Shown one piece after another: positions 1-7,210 of a stretch of DNA of 64,000 nt; within the stretch, counting starts at the first letter, position 1, and each line of letters begins with the position of its first letter. The DNA lies in NCBI GenBank assembly GCA_036504055.1, contig DASXVU010000007.1, forward strand, positions 1-64,000, given 5' to 3'. The notes beneath the pieces are model-generated. The model saw only the letters and a list, made by a program, of their open reading frames with translations, was not told the DNA's origin and did no database searches. The DNA is from Methanomassiliicoccales archaeon (GTDB taxonomy: Archaea; Thermoplasmatota; Thermoplasmata; Methanomassiliicoccales; UBA472). Made by a program: the position numbers and the translations under genes.

Positions 1-430
1 GGCGACCATCAAGGTCACTGGCGTTTCGCGCGATAATCTGATCGGCACGGACTTCTCAAACTACTTTACCGAACCGGAGAAGGCCAGAGAAGGATACCAG
101 CAGGTCTTCGCGAAGGGCTATGTCACCGATTATCCGCTGACAATCAGGCACCGAGAGGGAAGGCATATCGACGTACTCTATAATGCCAGCGTCTTCAAGG
201 ATGTCAATGGGAACGTTATCGGCGTCTTTGCCGCCGCCAGGGATGTGACCGCGAGAAAAAGGGCAGAGGCCGAACTGGCCGAACAACGTCGCCGCGAGCT
301 CGACCGGCTCGCCGAGCTGGAGAAGTTCCAGAAGCTCACGGTCGGCCGAGAACTCAAGATGGTCGAGCTGAAAAAGGAGATCGAGGAGCTGAAGAAGGAG
401 ATCGACGGCCTGGGAAAGGGAACCGTCTAG
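1..430 (+). CDS. PAS-domain signalling protein, C-terminal part (cut by window edge)
   Basis: The reading frame is open from base 2 and ends at a TAG at 428-430, so the gene begins outside the window. The visible 142 residues are the C-terminal half of a PAS domain (core around residues 20-80, ending in the usual ARDVTARKRAE PAC-type motif) followed by a charged coiled-coil tail rich in Lys-Glu (GRELKMVELKKEI). PAS domains sense small ligands, redox or light and pass the signal through such coils. No kinase domain follows before the stop; the next gene, a histidine kinase, starts 11 bp downstream, so the two are probably co-transcribed and this protein may be an upstream sensor. What the missing N-terminus contains is unknown. 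Confidence 0.8.
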   Translation, partial: ATIKVTGVSRDNLIGTDFSNYFTEPEKAREGYQQVFAKGYVTDYPLTIRHREGRHIDVLYNASVFKDVNGNVIGVFAAARDVTARKRAEAELAEQRRRELDRLAELEKFQKLTVGRELKMVELKKEIEELKKEIDGLGKGTV

Positions 431-441
431 GAAGAGAAATC

Positions 442-1398
442 ATGGTGGAATCGGGACCAAGACCAGAGGATGTAGAAAACATTCTAAAAAGATATGATTC
501 ACTTGAGGAAACGCACCGTGCGACCTTGAACATCCTAGAAGATTTCGATCAGGAGCGACAGAAGCTCAAAATGCTCCAACGGGCCACCATGAACCTCTTG
601 GAGGATGTCGAGGAGGAGCGTCAGAGATCGGGGCCCATCCAGGCTGCTCTGCTAAACATGCTGGAGGACATCGAGGAGGAGCGGATCAAGACAGAGCTTG
701 CCAAGACGAAGCTGGAAGCGGCAAACCGGGAGCTCGAGGCGTTCTCTTATTCCATTTCCCATGACCTCCGCGCACCCCTCCGTGCCATCAGCGGTTTCTC
801 CCAGGCGGTACTAGAGGACTATGCTCCCCAGATCGACCATGAGGGACAGAGGTACCTCATGCTCATACAGGACAACGCCCACCGCATGGGCCAGCTCATA
901 GACGATTTGCTTACGTTCTCACGGCTGGGCAGACAGCAGATGACTGATTCGGTCATCGACATGGAGAGGATGTTCGGGGCTGTGTTCGATGAGCTTGCTG
1001 CCTCGGAACCGGATCGCAAGATCGGATTCGATCTGAAGAGATTGCCAAACGCAAGGGGGGATGAGGCGATGGTAAGGCAGGTACTGGTTAACCTAGTTTC
1101 GAACGCCATCAAGTTCACGAAGACCCGAGAGGAGTCCATGATCGAAGTGGGTTTCGATCCAGAGTCGGGCGCCTATTACGTGAAAGACAATGGGGTCGGG
1201 TTCGACATGAAATATGTCGGCAAACTTTTTGGAGTGTTCCAAAGGCTGCATTCCGTCAAGGAGTTCGAAGGCACCGGCGTGGGATTGGCGCTTGTGCAGA
1301 GGATCATCTTGCGGCATGGCGGGAAGGTGTGGGTCCAAGGGACGGTCGACGCAGGCGCCACATTCTACTTCACATTGCCATCCAGGGGATTGACATGA
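442..1398 (+). CDS. Sensor histidine kinase with N-terminal coiled-coil repeats
   Basis: A 318-residue cytoplasmic histidine kinase. HisKA: phospho-acceptor His107 in the motif SISHDLRAPL. HATPase: N box NLVSNAIKFT, G1 box VKDNGVGFDM, F box FGVFQRLH, G2 box GTGVGLALV. No transmembrane segment and no PAS or receiver domain. The first 90 residues are three copies of a 21-residue, three-heptad unit (near residues 27, 48 and 69, each containing N-x-LED followed by an acidic-ER stretch), which should form a dimeric coil that could take the signal from a partner such as the upstream PAS protein. It overlaps the next response regulator by ATGA, so kinase and receiver are translationally coupled. Family call is firm; signal unknown. 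Confidence 0.93.
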   Translation: MVESGPRPEDVENILKRYDSLEETHRATLNILEDFDQERQKLKMLQRATMNLLEDVEEERQRSGPIQAALLNMLEDIEEERIKTELAKTKLEAANRELEAFSYSISHDLRAPLRAISGFSQAVLEDYAPQIDHEGQRYLMLIQDNAHRMGQLIDDLLTFSRLGRQQMTDSVIDMERMFGAVFDELAASEPDRKIGFDLKRLPNARGDEAMVRQVLVNLVSNAIKFTKTREESMIEVGFDPESGAYYVKDNGVGFDMKYVGKLFGVFQRLHSVKEFEGTGVGLALVQRIILRHGGKVWVQGTVDAGATFYFTLPSRGLT

Positions 1399-1838
1399 AG
1401 GACAAGAGAGCGGTAGAGATATTGGTGATAGAGGATGACCCGAATGACGCGGAGCTGATAATCCGTGTCCTGAAGAAGGTCAAGCTAACGAACAACCTGG
1501 TCCTGCTAAAGGACGGAGAGGAGGCACTGGAATTCTTGAACCTGAATGACGAACATCCTGAAGATGAGGATGGTCAGCCCAAGGTGATCCTGTTGGACCT
1601 CAAGCTGCCCAAGGTCAACGGGATAGAGGTCCTGCGCAAGATAAAGTCGGATCAGAGGACCAAGAACATACCGGTCGTGATCATGACCTCGTCCAAGGAA
1701 GAGCGGGACATAAAGGAGGCCTATGAGCTGGGTGTCAACAGTTATGTGACAAAGCCGATCAACTTCGACGAGTTCGCCAAGGCCGTTGCCAACCTGGGAA
1801 TGTACTGGTTGTTGCTTAACAAGTCACCAGAAGATTGA
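1395..1838 (+). CDS. Single-domain response regulator (Rcp1-like receiver)
   Basis: A 147-residue stand-alone receiver. Visible are the acidic pocket VIEDD near residues 11-15, phospho-acceptor Asp68 in ILLDLKLP, the conserved Ser/Thr in IMTSS, and the Lys of VTKP. It has the acidic loop before the Asp that is typical of Rcp1-type receivers that pair with phytochrome-like kinases. No output domain, so it must act by protein contact or as a phosphorelay step. Start chosen at the ATG overlapping the kinase stop (ATGA); a longer upstream frame exists but would run deep into the kinase gene. It is the likely partner of the preceding kinase. Confidence 0.93.
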   Translation: MKDKRAVEILVIEDDPNDAELIIRVLKKVKLTNNLVLLKDGEEALEFLNLNDEHPEDEDGQPKVILLDLKLPKVNGIEVLRKIKSDQRTKNIPVVIMTSSKEERDIKEAYELGVNSYVTKPINFDEFAKAVANLGMYWLLLNKSPED

Positions 1839-1854
1839 ATCTGAGGTAGTTGTG

Positions 1855-3339
1855 ATGATACGAGTGAAGGTCGTGATCCTCGAGGACAACGAATCGGACT
1901 TTGAGCTGACCAAGCGAGAGCTCCGCGACCAGATGTATGATTTCACAGTCATTTGGGCCCACGACAAGGTGGGTTTTCAGAACGCCCTCGAGCAACGGCC
2001 TGACATACTTCTGTTGGATTATTCCCTTCCGGGATTCGATGGGATAAGCGCGCTTAGGATCGCCCGGGAAAGGTATCCGATAATGCCGGCGATCATCGTT
2101 TCCGGCGCGATCGGCGAGGAGGTTGCCATCGATACGCTGAAGGCCGGGGCAACGGACTATGTGCTCAAGCAGCATATCGGCCGGCTCATGCCGGCGATCC
2201 ATCGGGCGCTTCAGGAGGCGGACCGCCTGGCCGAATGCAAGCGGGCTGAGGATGACCTAATCAAGAGCACCCAGAAGTTCGAGTCGCTGTTCTCCTCGAG
2301 CAGCGAAGGGATCTGCTTGAACGAGATGGTCTTCGATGATACAGGCGATCCGGTGGACTATCGGATAATAGATGTCAATCCAGCATATGAAAAGATCACT
2401 GGTATCTCAAGGCCAAATGCAGTGGGGCGGCTGGCCTCTGACATCTTCGGAACAAAGAACCTACCGTTCCTGAAGACTTTTGCCAATGTATCGGAATCAG
2501 GCAGACCGGATTCCTTCGAGATATTCGATACGAAGATAGGAAAGCATCTGCGGATATCGACCTTCTCCCCGGGGAAGGGACAGTTTGCCAATCTGCTGCA
2601 GGATATCACCGACCGAAAGAACCTGGAGGCTCAACTGAAGCAGCGGGCTGATGACCTGGCGAGCACGAACGCCGAACTGCGGCAATTCGCCTATGTGGCC
2701 TCACATGACCTTCAAGAGCCCCTACGGATGGTCTCCACATACCTTGGACTGTTGCAGCGCAGGTATGAGCGTGACATGGCTGATGAGGCCCAGGAATACA
2801 TCAGGTTCGCGATCCAGGGTTCGGTCCGGATGAGGGAGCTGATCAAGGACCTGCTGGAATATTCCAGGCTGGAGACCAAGGTCCGAGGGTTCTATGAGGT
2901 GGACATGAACAATGTAGTGACCGACGTCCTAACGGACCTATGCCCCTCCATCGAGATGCATAGGGCCAGGATAGAGGTGGACAGACTGCCGACCATTATC
3001 GCCGATGATGTTCAGATGAAGCAGCTTTTATCGAACCTGGTCGGGAACGCCATCAAGTTCCATGGTCCACGGGACCCGGTGGTGCACATTTCCGCGGTAA
3101 ATGACCCGTCGTCTTGGACGATCTCAGTAAAGGACAACGGTATCGGGATTAACCCAGCCTACATGGTCAAGATATTCGATGTCTTTCAGCGCCTGCATAC
3201 GAAGGAGGAATACGAGGGGACCGGCATCGGCCTTGCCATAGCGAAGAAGATCGTGGAAAGGCATGAAGGGAAGATATGGGTCGAGTCCGTCGAAGGCACG
3301 GGGAGCACGTTCTTTTTCACCATACCGAAGAGGAGCTGA
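1855..3339 (+). CDS. Receiver-PAS-histidine kinase hybrid sensor
   Basis: 494 residues with three modules: an N-terminal receiver (about 1-120; acidic pair ED near 10-11, phospho-acceptor Asp55 in LLLDYSLPG), a PAS domain (about 150-265, preceded by the KSTQKFESLF linker), and a C-terminal HisKA-HATPase (His284 in VASHDLQEPL; N box NLVGNAIKFH; G1 VKDNGIGI; G2 GTGIGLAIA). No membrane segment. The receiver in front of the kinase suggests the kinase is gated by phosphorylation from another kinase, plausibly the one encoded upstream. ATG at 1855 is preferred over the longer frame because a GAGGT lies about 6 nt upstream and the earlier codons overlap the preceding receiver gene. A second stand-alone receiver follows after 6 bp. 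Confidence 0.92.
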   Translation: MIRVKVVILEDNESDFELTKRELRDQMYDFTVIWAHDKVGFQNALEQRPDILLLDYSLPGFDGISALRIARERYPIMPAIIVSGAIGEEVAIDTLKAGATDYVLKQHIGRLMPAIHRALQEADRLAECKRAEDDLIKSTQKFESLFSSSSEGICLNEMVFDDTGDPVDYRIIDVNPAYEKITGISRPNAVGRLASDIFGTKNLPFLKTFANVSESGRPDSFEIFDTKIGKHLRISTFSPGKGQFANLLQDITDRKNLEAQLKQRADDLASTNAELRQFAYVASHDLQEPLRMVSTYLGLLQRRYERDMADEAQEYIRFAIQGSVRMRELIKDLLEYSRLETKVRGFYEVDMNNVVTDVLTDLCPSIEMHRARIEVDRLPTIIADDVQMKQLLSNLVGNAIKFHGPRDPVVHISAVNDPSSWTISVKDNGIGINPAYMVKIFDVFQRLHTKEEYEGTGIGLAIAKKIVERHEGKIWVESVEGTGSTFFFTIPKRS

Positions 3340-3345
3340 GCATCG

Positions 3346-3768
3346 ATGATGGTCAAGGTCCTGATCGTTGAGGATAATCCCGCCGACCTGCGCATAGCGG
3401 AAGAGATGCTGAAAGAAACTGGACACGTCGTGGAGATCCTTTCGGCCAGTGATGGCGAAAAGGCGATCGCGATCATCTGCGAGCTGGCAAAGGGAGGACC
3501 CGGATCGAAGAATCTTATACTCCTCGACCTCAAGATACCAAAGGTCGACGGCATCGAGGTTCTCAGGAAGATAAGGGAGATAAAGGGTAACTCGCGGACG
3601 ATGGTGGCGGTCCTGACCGGTTCGCTCATGCCAGAGGATCGGGTCAGGGCTCTGGAACTGAAGGCGGATGCCTTCCTCACCAAACCTATGTCGATGGATG
3701 AATTCGAGTCGGTCACCGATGAGATAAAGGGCCTGTTGGCCTCTTTAGCACATCCATCAACTCAATAG
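3346..3768 (+). CDS. Single-domain response regulator (Rcp1-like receiver)
   Basis: A 140-residue receiver with acidic pocket VEDN near residues 8-11, phospho-acceptor Asp61 in ILLDLKIP, Thr in LTGS and Lys in LTKP. No output domain. It follows the hybrid kinase by 6 bp, with GGAG overlapping the kinase end as ribosome site, so it is probably that kinase's partner. An adjacent ATG at 3349 is an equally possible start. Its TAG stop overlaps by 7 bp the end of the convergent gene on the other strand. Together the cluster has two kinase/receiver pairs and no DNA-binding output. Confidence 0.93.
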   Translation: MMVKVLIVEDNPADLRIAEEMLKETGHVVEILSASDGEKAIAIICELAKGGPGSKNLILLDLKIPKVDGIEVLRKIREIKGNSRTMVAVLTGSLMPEDRVRALELKADAFLTKPMSMDEFESVTDEIKGLLASLAHPSTQ

Positions 3769-4139
3769 GCAAGGGGCAAGGGAACGAGCTCCATGGCCCC
3801 ATAATCGGTTGCCGATACGCCATCCGCTCCATAGTCCCTTACCAGTTCGAGCACGTCAGCCAGGGCTTGGTCCGGGACGATGACCAATACTTTTACCTGC
3901 TCCATGGCCGCTTGGGCATACTCCACCGCCACGTCGGTCCTTTTCCAGCTTTCTTCGCTCTCGATGAAGTCGTATTCGACGGTCCTGCCGCTGTCAGCGG
4001 TTATCGTGACAAGGCACCACAGGCCCGTTTCTCCTTCGAAATATATCTCCTCCGCTCTCATGGAATGGTTCCGCTTGTTGATGTCCGATAGGCGTTGCCG
4101 GACGATGTTCGGTAGATCGATGATAGCCATCAGCATCAT
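3762..4139 (-). CDS. Hypothetical protein, about 125 aa
   Basis: Not recognised. The protein has a polar N-terminal half (IDLPNIVRQRLSDINKR), a beta-rich middle (EIYFEGETGLWCLVTITAD) and a C-terminal half with a valine-rich strand (VKVLVIVPDQ) and helices. Nothing points to a membrane or secreted location. The frame is open back to 4208, but a TATA-like CAATAAAAAA on this strand (about 4163-4172) would start transcription near 4147, so the Met at 4139 (or 4136/4130) fits a nearly leaderless message. It converges on, and overlaps by 7 bp, the receiver gene of the signalling cluster. Confident that it is a gene, not what it does. Confidence 0.55.
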   Translation of the reverse strand: MMLMAIIDLPNIVRQRLSDINKRNHSMRAEEIYFEGETGLWCLVTITADSGRTVEYDFIESEESWKRTDVAVEYAQAAMEQVKVLVIVPDQALADVLELVRDYGADGVSATDYGAMELVPLPLAY

Positions 4140-4281
4140 TTCTTGGAGCGGCCGGTATACAACGTTTTTTATTGTATTGGTATGAGTTGCTGAGTCCTTC
4201 ACCGCCACTAAGGGATGGGTTGCCTTACCGGGCGAAAAGTATTACATATTTCCTAGTTAGGATATGCAAGACACGATAGGG

Positions 4282-4292
4282 TTTTATATTTT
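4282..4292 (+). promoter_or_regulatory. TATA box for the small basic-protein gene
   Basis: TTTATATTTTT, centred near 4287, would place a transcription start near 4313, about 11 nt before the ATG at 4324. A GGAG at 4314-4317 sits in the short leader. This spacing matches the archaeal TATA rule seen at many other genes here. Confidence 0.5.
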
Positions 4293-4323
4293 TGTCGTGA
4301 ATCATTGTTGACGGAGTTTTGCT

Positions 4324-4461
4324 ATGTCGGATCTAGAGCTGATAGCCACGGGCGCGCCGGTCGTTGTGTTAAAGCAGGTCAAGGAGAAGAGGACCAAGGA
4401 CAAGAAGAAGAACTTCGACAAACGCCCAAAGACCCAGAATATCAATCCCCGGAGAAGGTAG
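4324..4461 (+). CDS. Small, very basic protein (45 aa)
   Basis: A 45-codon frame with TATA box, short leader containing GGAG, ATG and TAG stop. The product starts with a short hydrophobic/neutral segment (LELIATGAPVVVLKQ) and then is almost entirely Lys/Arg/Asn (KEKRTKDKKKNFDKRP, ending NPRRR). Such a tail would bind nucleic acid or acidic protein surfaces; this is inference from charge alone. It stands alone between divergent genes. Its size makes it easy to miss in gene calling. No family recognised. Confidence 0.5.
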   Translation: MSDLELIATGAPVVVLKQVKEKRTKDKKKNFDKRPKTQNINPRRR

Positions 4462-4567
4462 GAAACATTTCGCGAGTAAGCAATTCGTCGGGGTCCATCA
4501 CGGTTGTCCATCGACCGCGTCGGTTCGGAGCCTCATTGATCAGAGTGGGGGAAATTGGGCACTCTCC

Positions 4568-5497
4568 TCATTGGCCATTGCGGTCCCGTTCGGATGGGGT
4601 TGCATTCTTGAGCAACATGTCGAGTATGGCATGCCGGTGCTCGTCATAATAGTAGATATCTCGGAGGATGTTCGGAACCACGGAGTGGAAAAAACCTTCT
4701 TCCTCCAGGTCACGGCAGTCCTTCTGCATCTCCTTCACGTTCCTGGTCCAAAGCATCACGATAAGTTGGTTCGGAAGGTTGCTGAACGAATAGGTCCGGA
4801 TCACTCCGGCGGACAGTTTCTTGATGAGCAGGAAAGCGACCTTATCTCTTTCCACATCTTCCTTGATAATAAGGTGGATGTTCGTTATGGTGTCGCCTTG
4901 GGTATCTGGACTCCAGTGTATGGAGAATTGCACTAGGTCCTCTCCGATCAGTCGGTCCAGCCTCTTCTTGGCGGTCTTGACGGAAACACCAACCTCATCT
5001 GCCACCTCGGAGATGGATCGTCGAGCGTCATTTTGAAGCGACTTGACCAGCCTCAGGTCCAGTCTGGACAATGCATCCTTTGTGGTCGACGGTGGCGATG
5101 GGAGGATGCCCACCTGAGCGTCGTGGATCTGAGCCAACCTCTGGACCTTGGTGACGAACGATGACATATCGTTGGTGTCCCTCACGCCACCGTGGATATA
5201 GACATAATTGCCGCTGGCAATGAAAAAGACCGCCACGTCATTTTCCCGCTTCAGGGCAGTGGCTACCTCGTCCATCGAGGGGGCTCTGGACCATCCGAAT
5301 ATCACCACCCACATCCGGCCTTGTGCCTTCAGGGTCAGGAATGTACCGGTTCCGGTTATGTTCTCAGCATCGATGAGGGCTTGGACCCTCCGGTGGACCG
5401 CCTGCGGGGTAAGGCCCATGTTCTTCCCCAACTCGGAGTAGGACATGCGCGAGTTCATGAGAAGGCTTCGGCAGAGGGCCAGGTCTGTCTCGTCCAT
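4568..5497 (-). CDS. Lrp/AsnC-like transcriptional regulator with two HTH domains
   Basis: 309 residues built as two winged-helix/AsnC-type HTH units: one at residues 1-55 (MSYSELGKNMGLTPQAVHRR) and one near 145-195 (SISEVADEVGVSVKTAKKRL), each followed by an alpha/beta domain resembling a divergent Lrp effector domain. Probably a dimeric DNA-binding regulator; ligand unknown. A TATA-like GCTTAAGG about 26 nt upstream of the ATG suggests a leaderless message. A paralogue of the same design lies at 16401-17357. Its proximity to the kdp operon makes it a candidate regulator of it, but nothing in the sequence proves that. Confidence 0.85.
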   Translation of the reverse strand: MDETDLALCRSLLMNSRMSYSELGKNMGLTPQAVHRRVQALIDAENITGTGTFLTLKAQGRMWVVIFGWSRAPSMDEVATALKRENDVAVFFIASGNYVYIHGGVRDTNDMSSFVTKVQRLAQIHDAQVGILPSPPSTTKDALSRLDLRLVKSLQNDARRSISEVADEVGVSVKTAKKRLDRLIGEDLVQFSIHWSPDTQGDTITNIHLIIKEDVERDKVAFLLIKKLSAGVIRTYSFSNLPNQLIVMLWTRNVKEMQKDCRDLEEEGFFHSVVPNILRDIYYYDEHRHAILDMLLKNATPSERDRNGQ

Positions 5498-5572
5498 ACA
5501 GCATCAATCATGTGGGCGTCCTTAAGCATTTGCTGCCGGTCGATCCAAGGCAGCACAATCGTCCCGGGAATA

Positions 5573-6853
5573 TCATATGGAAAGGAAAGTTTGCGGAGCC
5601 AGGCTGGTTGCTAACATGACCATGTTGATCTCCCTATGTTCCGACCAAGTGCTCGCGTTTTGGTTCTTCGGGGAAGTCCAGAACCGGTCGATCTTGACTC
5701 CGATGAACGAGAACCTTTCGAGATCGATCACTTTTTGGAGCAGATCGGCCGAGGGGTGCCTGTCCGCGTCATGGGCCAATGAACTCCTCATTCTGGGCAG
5801 AACTTTCATTCCTATTGAAAGCCCAAGCTCACGGAAAGCGAGCCTGCTCTCAGCATCCATCTCCAGATCCGTTTCTATGGCGAAATATCCGACGCTTACC
5901 AAAGCAGCATCGATGACATCTTCGAGCAGACCTTCTTTCATTCTACCGCCCAGCGCGACGATCTGCGAGATCCGGGAAGCATCGATGAGAAGTCCGCCCA
6001 TGCCTAATGGATCATTCGTAGTCATTCTCTCGGGTCCCAGAATATTCGCCATATCCTCGATTTCCTTCGCCAGGCCAGGATATTCTCCCTTCTTTTCCGG
6101 CGCGGTCATCTGAAGCTCGTTGTATGTTACATATCCATCGAGAGGATCGTGCTGGCCCATGGATGTGACCAACGGATAGCTCAGATCGATGCTCATCTTC
6201 CAATACATCCTCTTTCGGCCCCCAGATAGCGGCGAGTAGCAGAACGCTGAGCTTGCCTTCTTCGCCAGCTCGATGGCCCAGGTCGAATACTTCGGATCGG
6301 AGGTCACTCGATAGACACGGTTGAGCGCATGCATCCATTTTGTCAAGTAGTGATAGTACTGGCCATCCTGCTCCCACTCCAGACGCTCATTGATCGGGTC
6401 TTCGGGCTTCCGTTCCTTCAATTTCTTCCCTATCCGCAAACCGCCTGCGGTGGGGTGGAACTCTCCTTCCTCTTCTCCTAAACCGCTGATCCATCCCTTC
6501 CGGTCATCATCATCACGATGCCGCCCAAGCGTGTGATGGACTTGATCGACCAGATGTAAAGCGAGTTCCATAAAGGCTCCATCTGACGTCTGTCTGTAGA
6601 GTTCCAGATAGTTACACACGGCGAACGCGTCGGTCCAGAGATATCTTTTTGGATGTGGGTTGCTTGGTTCCAGGCCAGTTGATCGAGCATAATCAGTCAT
6701 GATCTCTTCCACATACTCAAAGGCCTCAGGATTTTCCATGCATTCACCACTAATCGGATCCGTACTTATTTGAAAGTCCCATTTCGTTGGGACCATACCT
6801 CGTTGACCATCGACGATTCTTGAGCTTACGGTCGAGTGCAATAGCTTGGTCAT
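5573..6853 (-). CDS. Six-hairpin glycosidase-like protein of unknown function
   Basis: 426 residues, soluble, no signal peptide. Repeating helical hairpins with Trp, Tyr and acidic residues (KRYLWTDAFAVCNYLELYR, then WEQDGQYYHYLTKWMHALNR, then KYSTWAIELAKKA) resemble the (alpha/alpha)6 barrel of six-hairpin glycosidases and N-acylglucosamine epimerase-like proteins. The Asp in WTDAF and the Glu/Asp in EWEQDGQY sit where such barrels place catalytic or substrate residues, but I cannot assign a reaction. The ATG at 6853 or the Met at residue 20 could be the start. It diverges from the kdp operon across a 350-bp intergenic region, so the two may share regulatory sites. Confidence 0.55.
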   Translation of the reverse strand: MTKLLHSTVSSRIVDGQRGMVPTKWDFQISTDPISGECMENPEAFEYVEEIMTDYARSTGLEPSNPHPKRYLWTDAFAVCNYLELYRQTSDGAFMELALHLVDQVHHTLGRHRDDDDRKGWISGLGEEEGEFHPTAGGLRIGKKLKERKPEDPINERLEWEQDGQYYHYLTKWMHALNRVYRVTSDPKYSTWAIELAKKASSAFCYSPLSGGRKRMYWKMSIDLSYPLVTSMGQHDPLDGYVTYNELQMTAPEKKGEYPGLAKEIEDMANILGPERMTTNDPLGMGGLLIDASRISQIVALGGRMKEGLLEDVIDAALVSVGYFAIETDLEMDAESRLAFRELGLSIGMKVLPRMRSSLAHDADRHPSADLLQKVIDLERFSFIGVKIDRFWTSPKNQNASTWSEHREINMVMLATSLAPQTFLSI

Positions 6854-6961
6854 TCATCGGATAATAACATTGGCATCAATGGAATTCGCCAGACGCATCT
6901 CATCAAATCGCTATGACGGATCATCCGATCGATCAAGAACCAAAAATCTCATTTTCTCCAT

Positions 6962-6972
6962 AGATATTTAAC
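6962..6972 (+). promoter_or_regulatory. Likely TATA box of the kdp operon
   Basis: AGATATTTAAC, centred near 6967, predicts transcription from about 6993. That would give kdpB a leader of roughly 215 nt, long for this genome. A palindrome CGGAT-C-ATCCG lies 40 bp upstream (6917-6927). The 6854-7210 stretch otherwise holds an 8-bp dyad (7034-7068) and a doubtful 87-codon frame that overlaps kdpB. Confidence 0.45.
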
Positions 6973-7033
6973 CTTCCAGGTTCGAGGCTTAATTGAGGAA
7001 TGGAGGTGTCAATTCTGATCAGAGGCATGGAGT

Positions 7034-7068
7034 GCACCGATGCCGGAATTTTCAACATTGATCGGTGC
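7034..7068 (+). promoter_or_regulatory. Dyad in the kdp leader region
   Basis: GCACCGAT (7034-7041) is exactly complementary to ATCGGTGC (7061-7068) with a 19-nt spacer. It lies about 40-75 nt after the predicted transcription start and 140 nt before kdpB, so it could be an RNA hairpin or a DNA operator. No known riboswitch class is recognised. Confidence 0.35.
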
Positions 7069-7210
7069 CTATCATTCATTTTGGATATCGATCATGATTG
7101 TACATTTGTCGTCATCTCCGAACATACAAACAGCTTATGTAGTGCAATTCAGCTCAGTGTAATACAAATGGCTAATCAGGCTGTTGTACTCCAAAACGGA
7201 GGCATGGACT

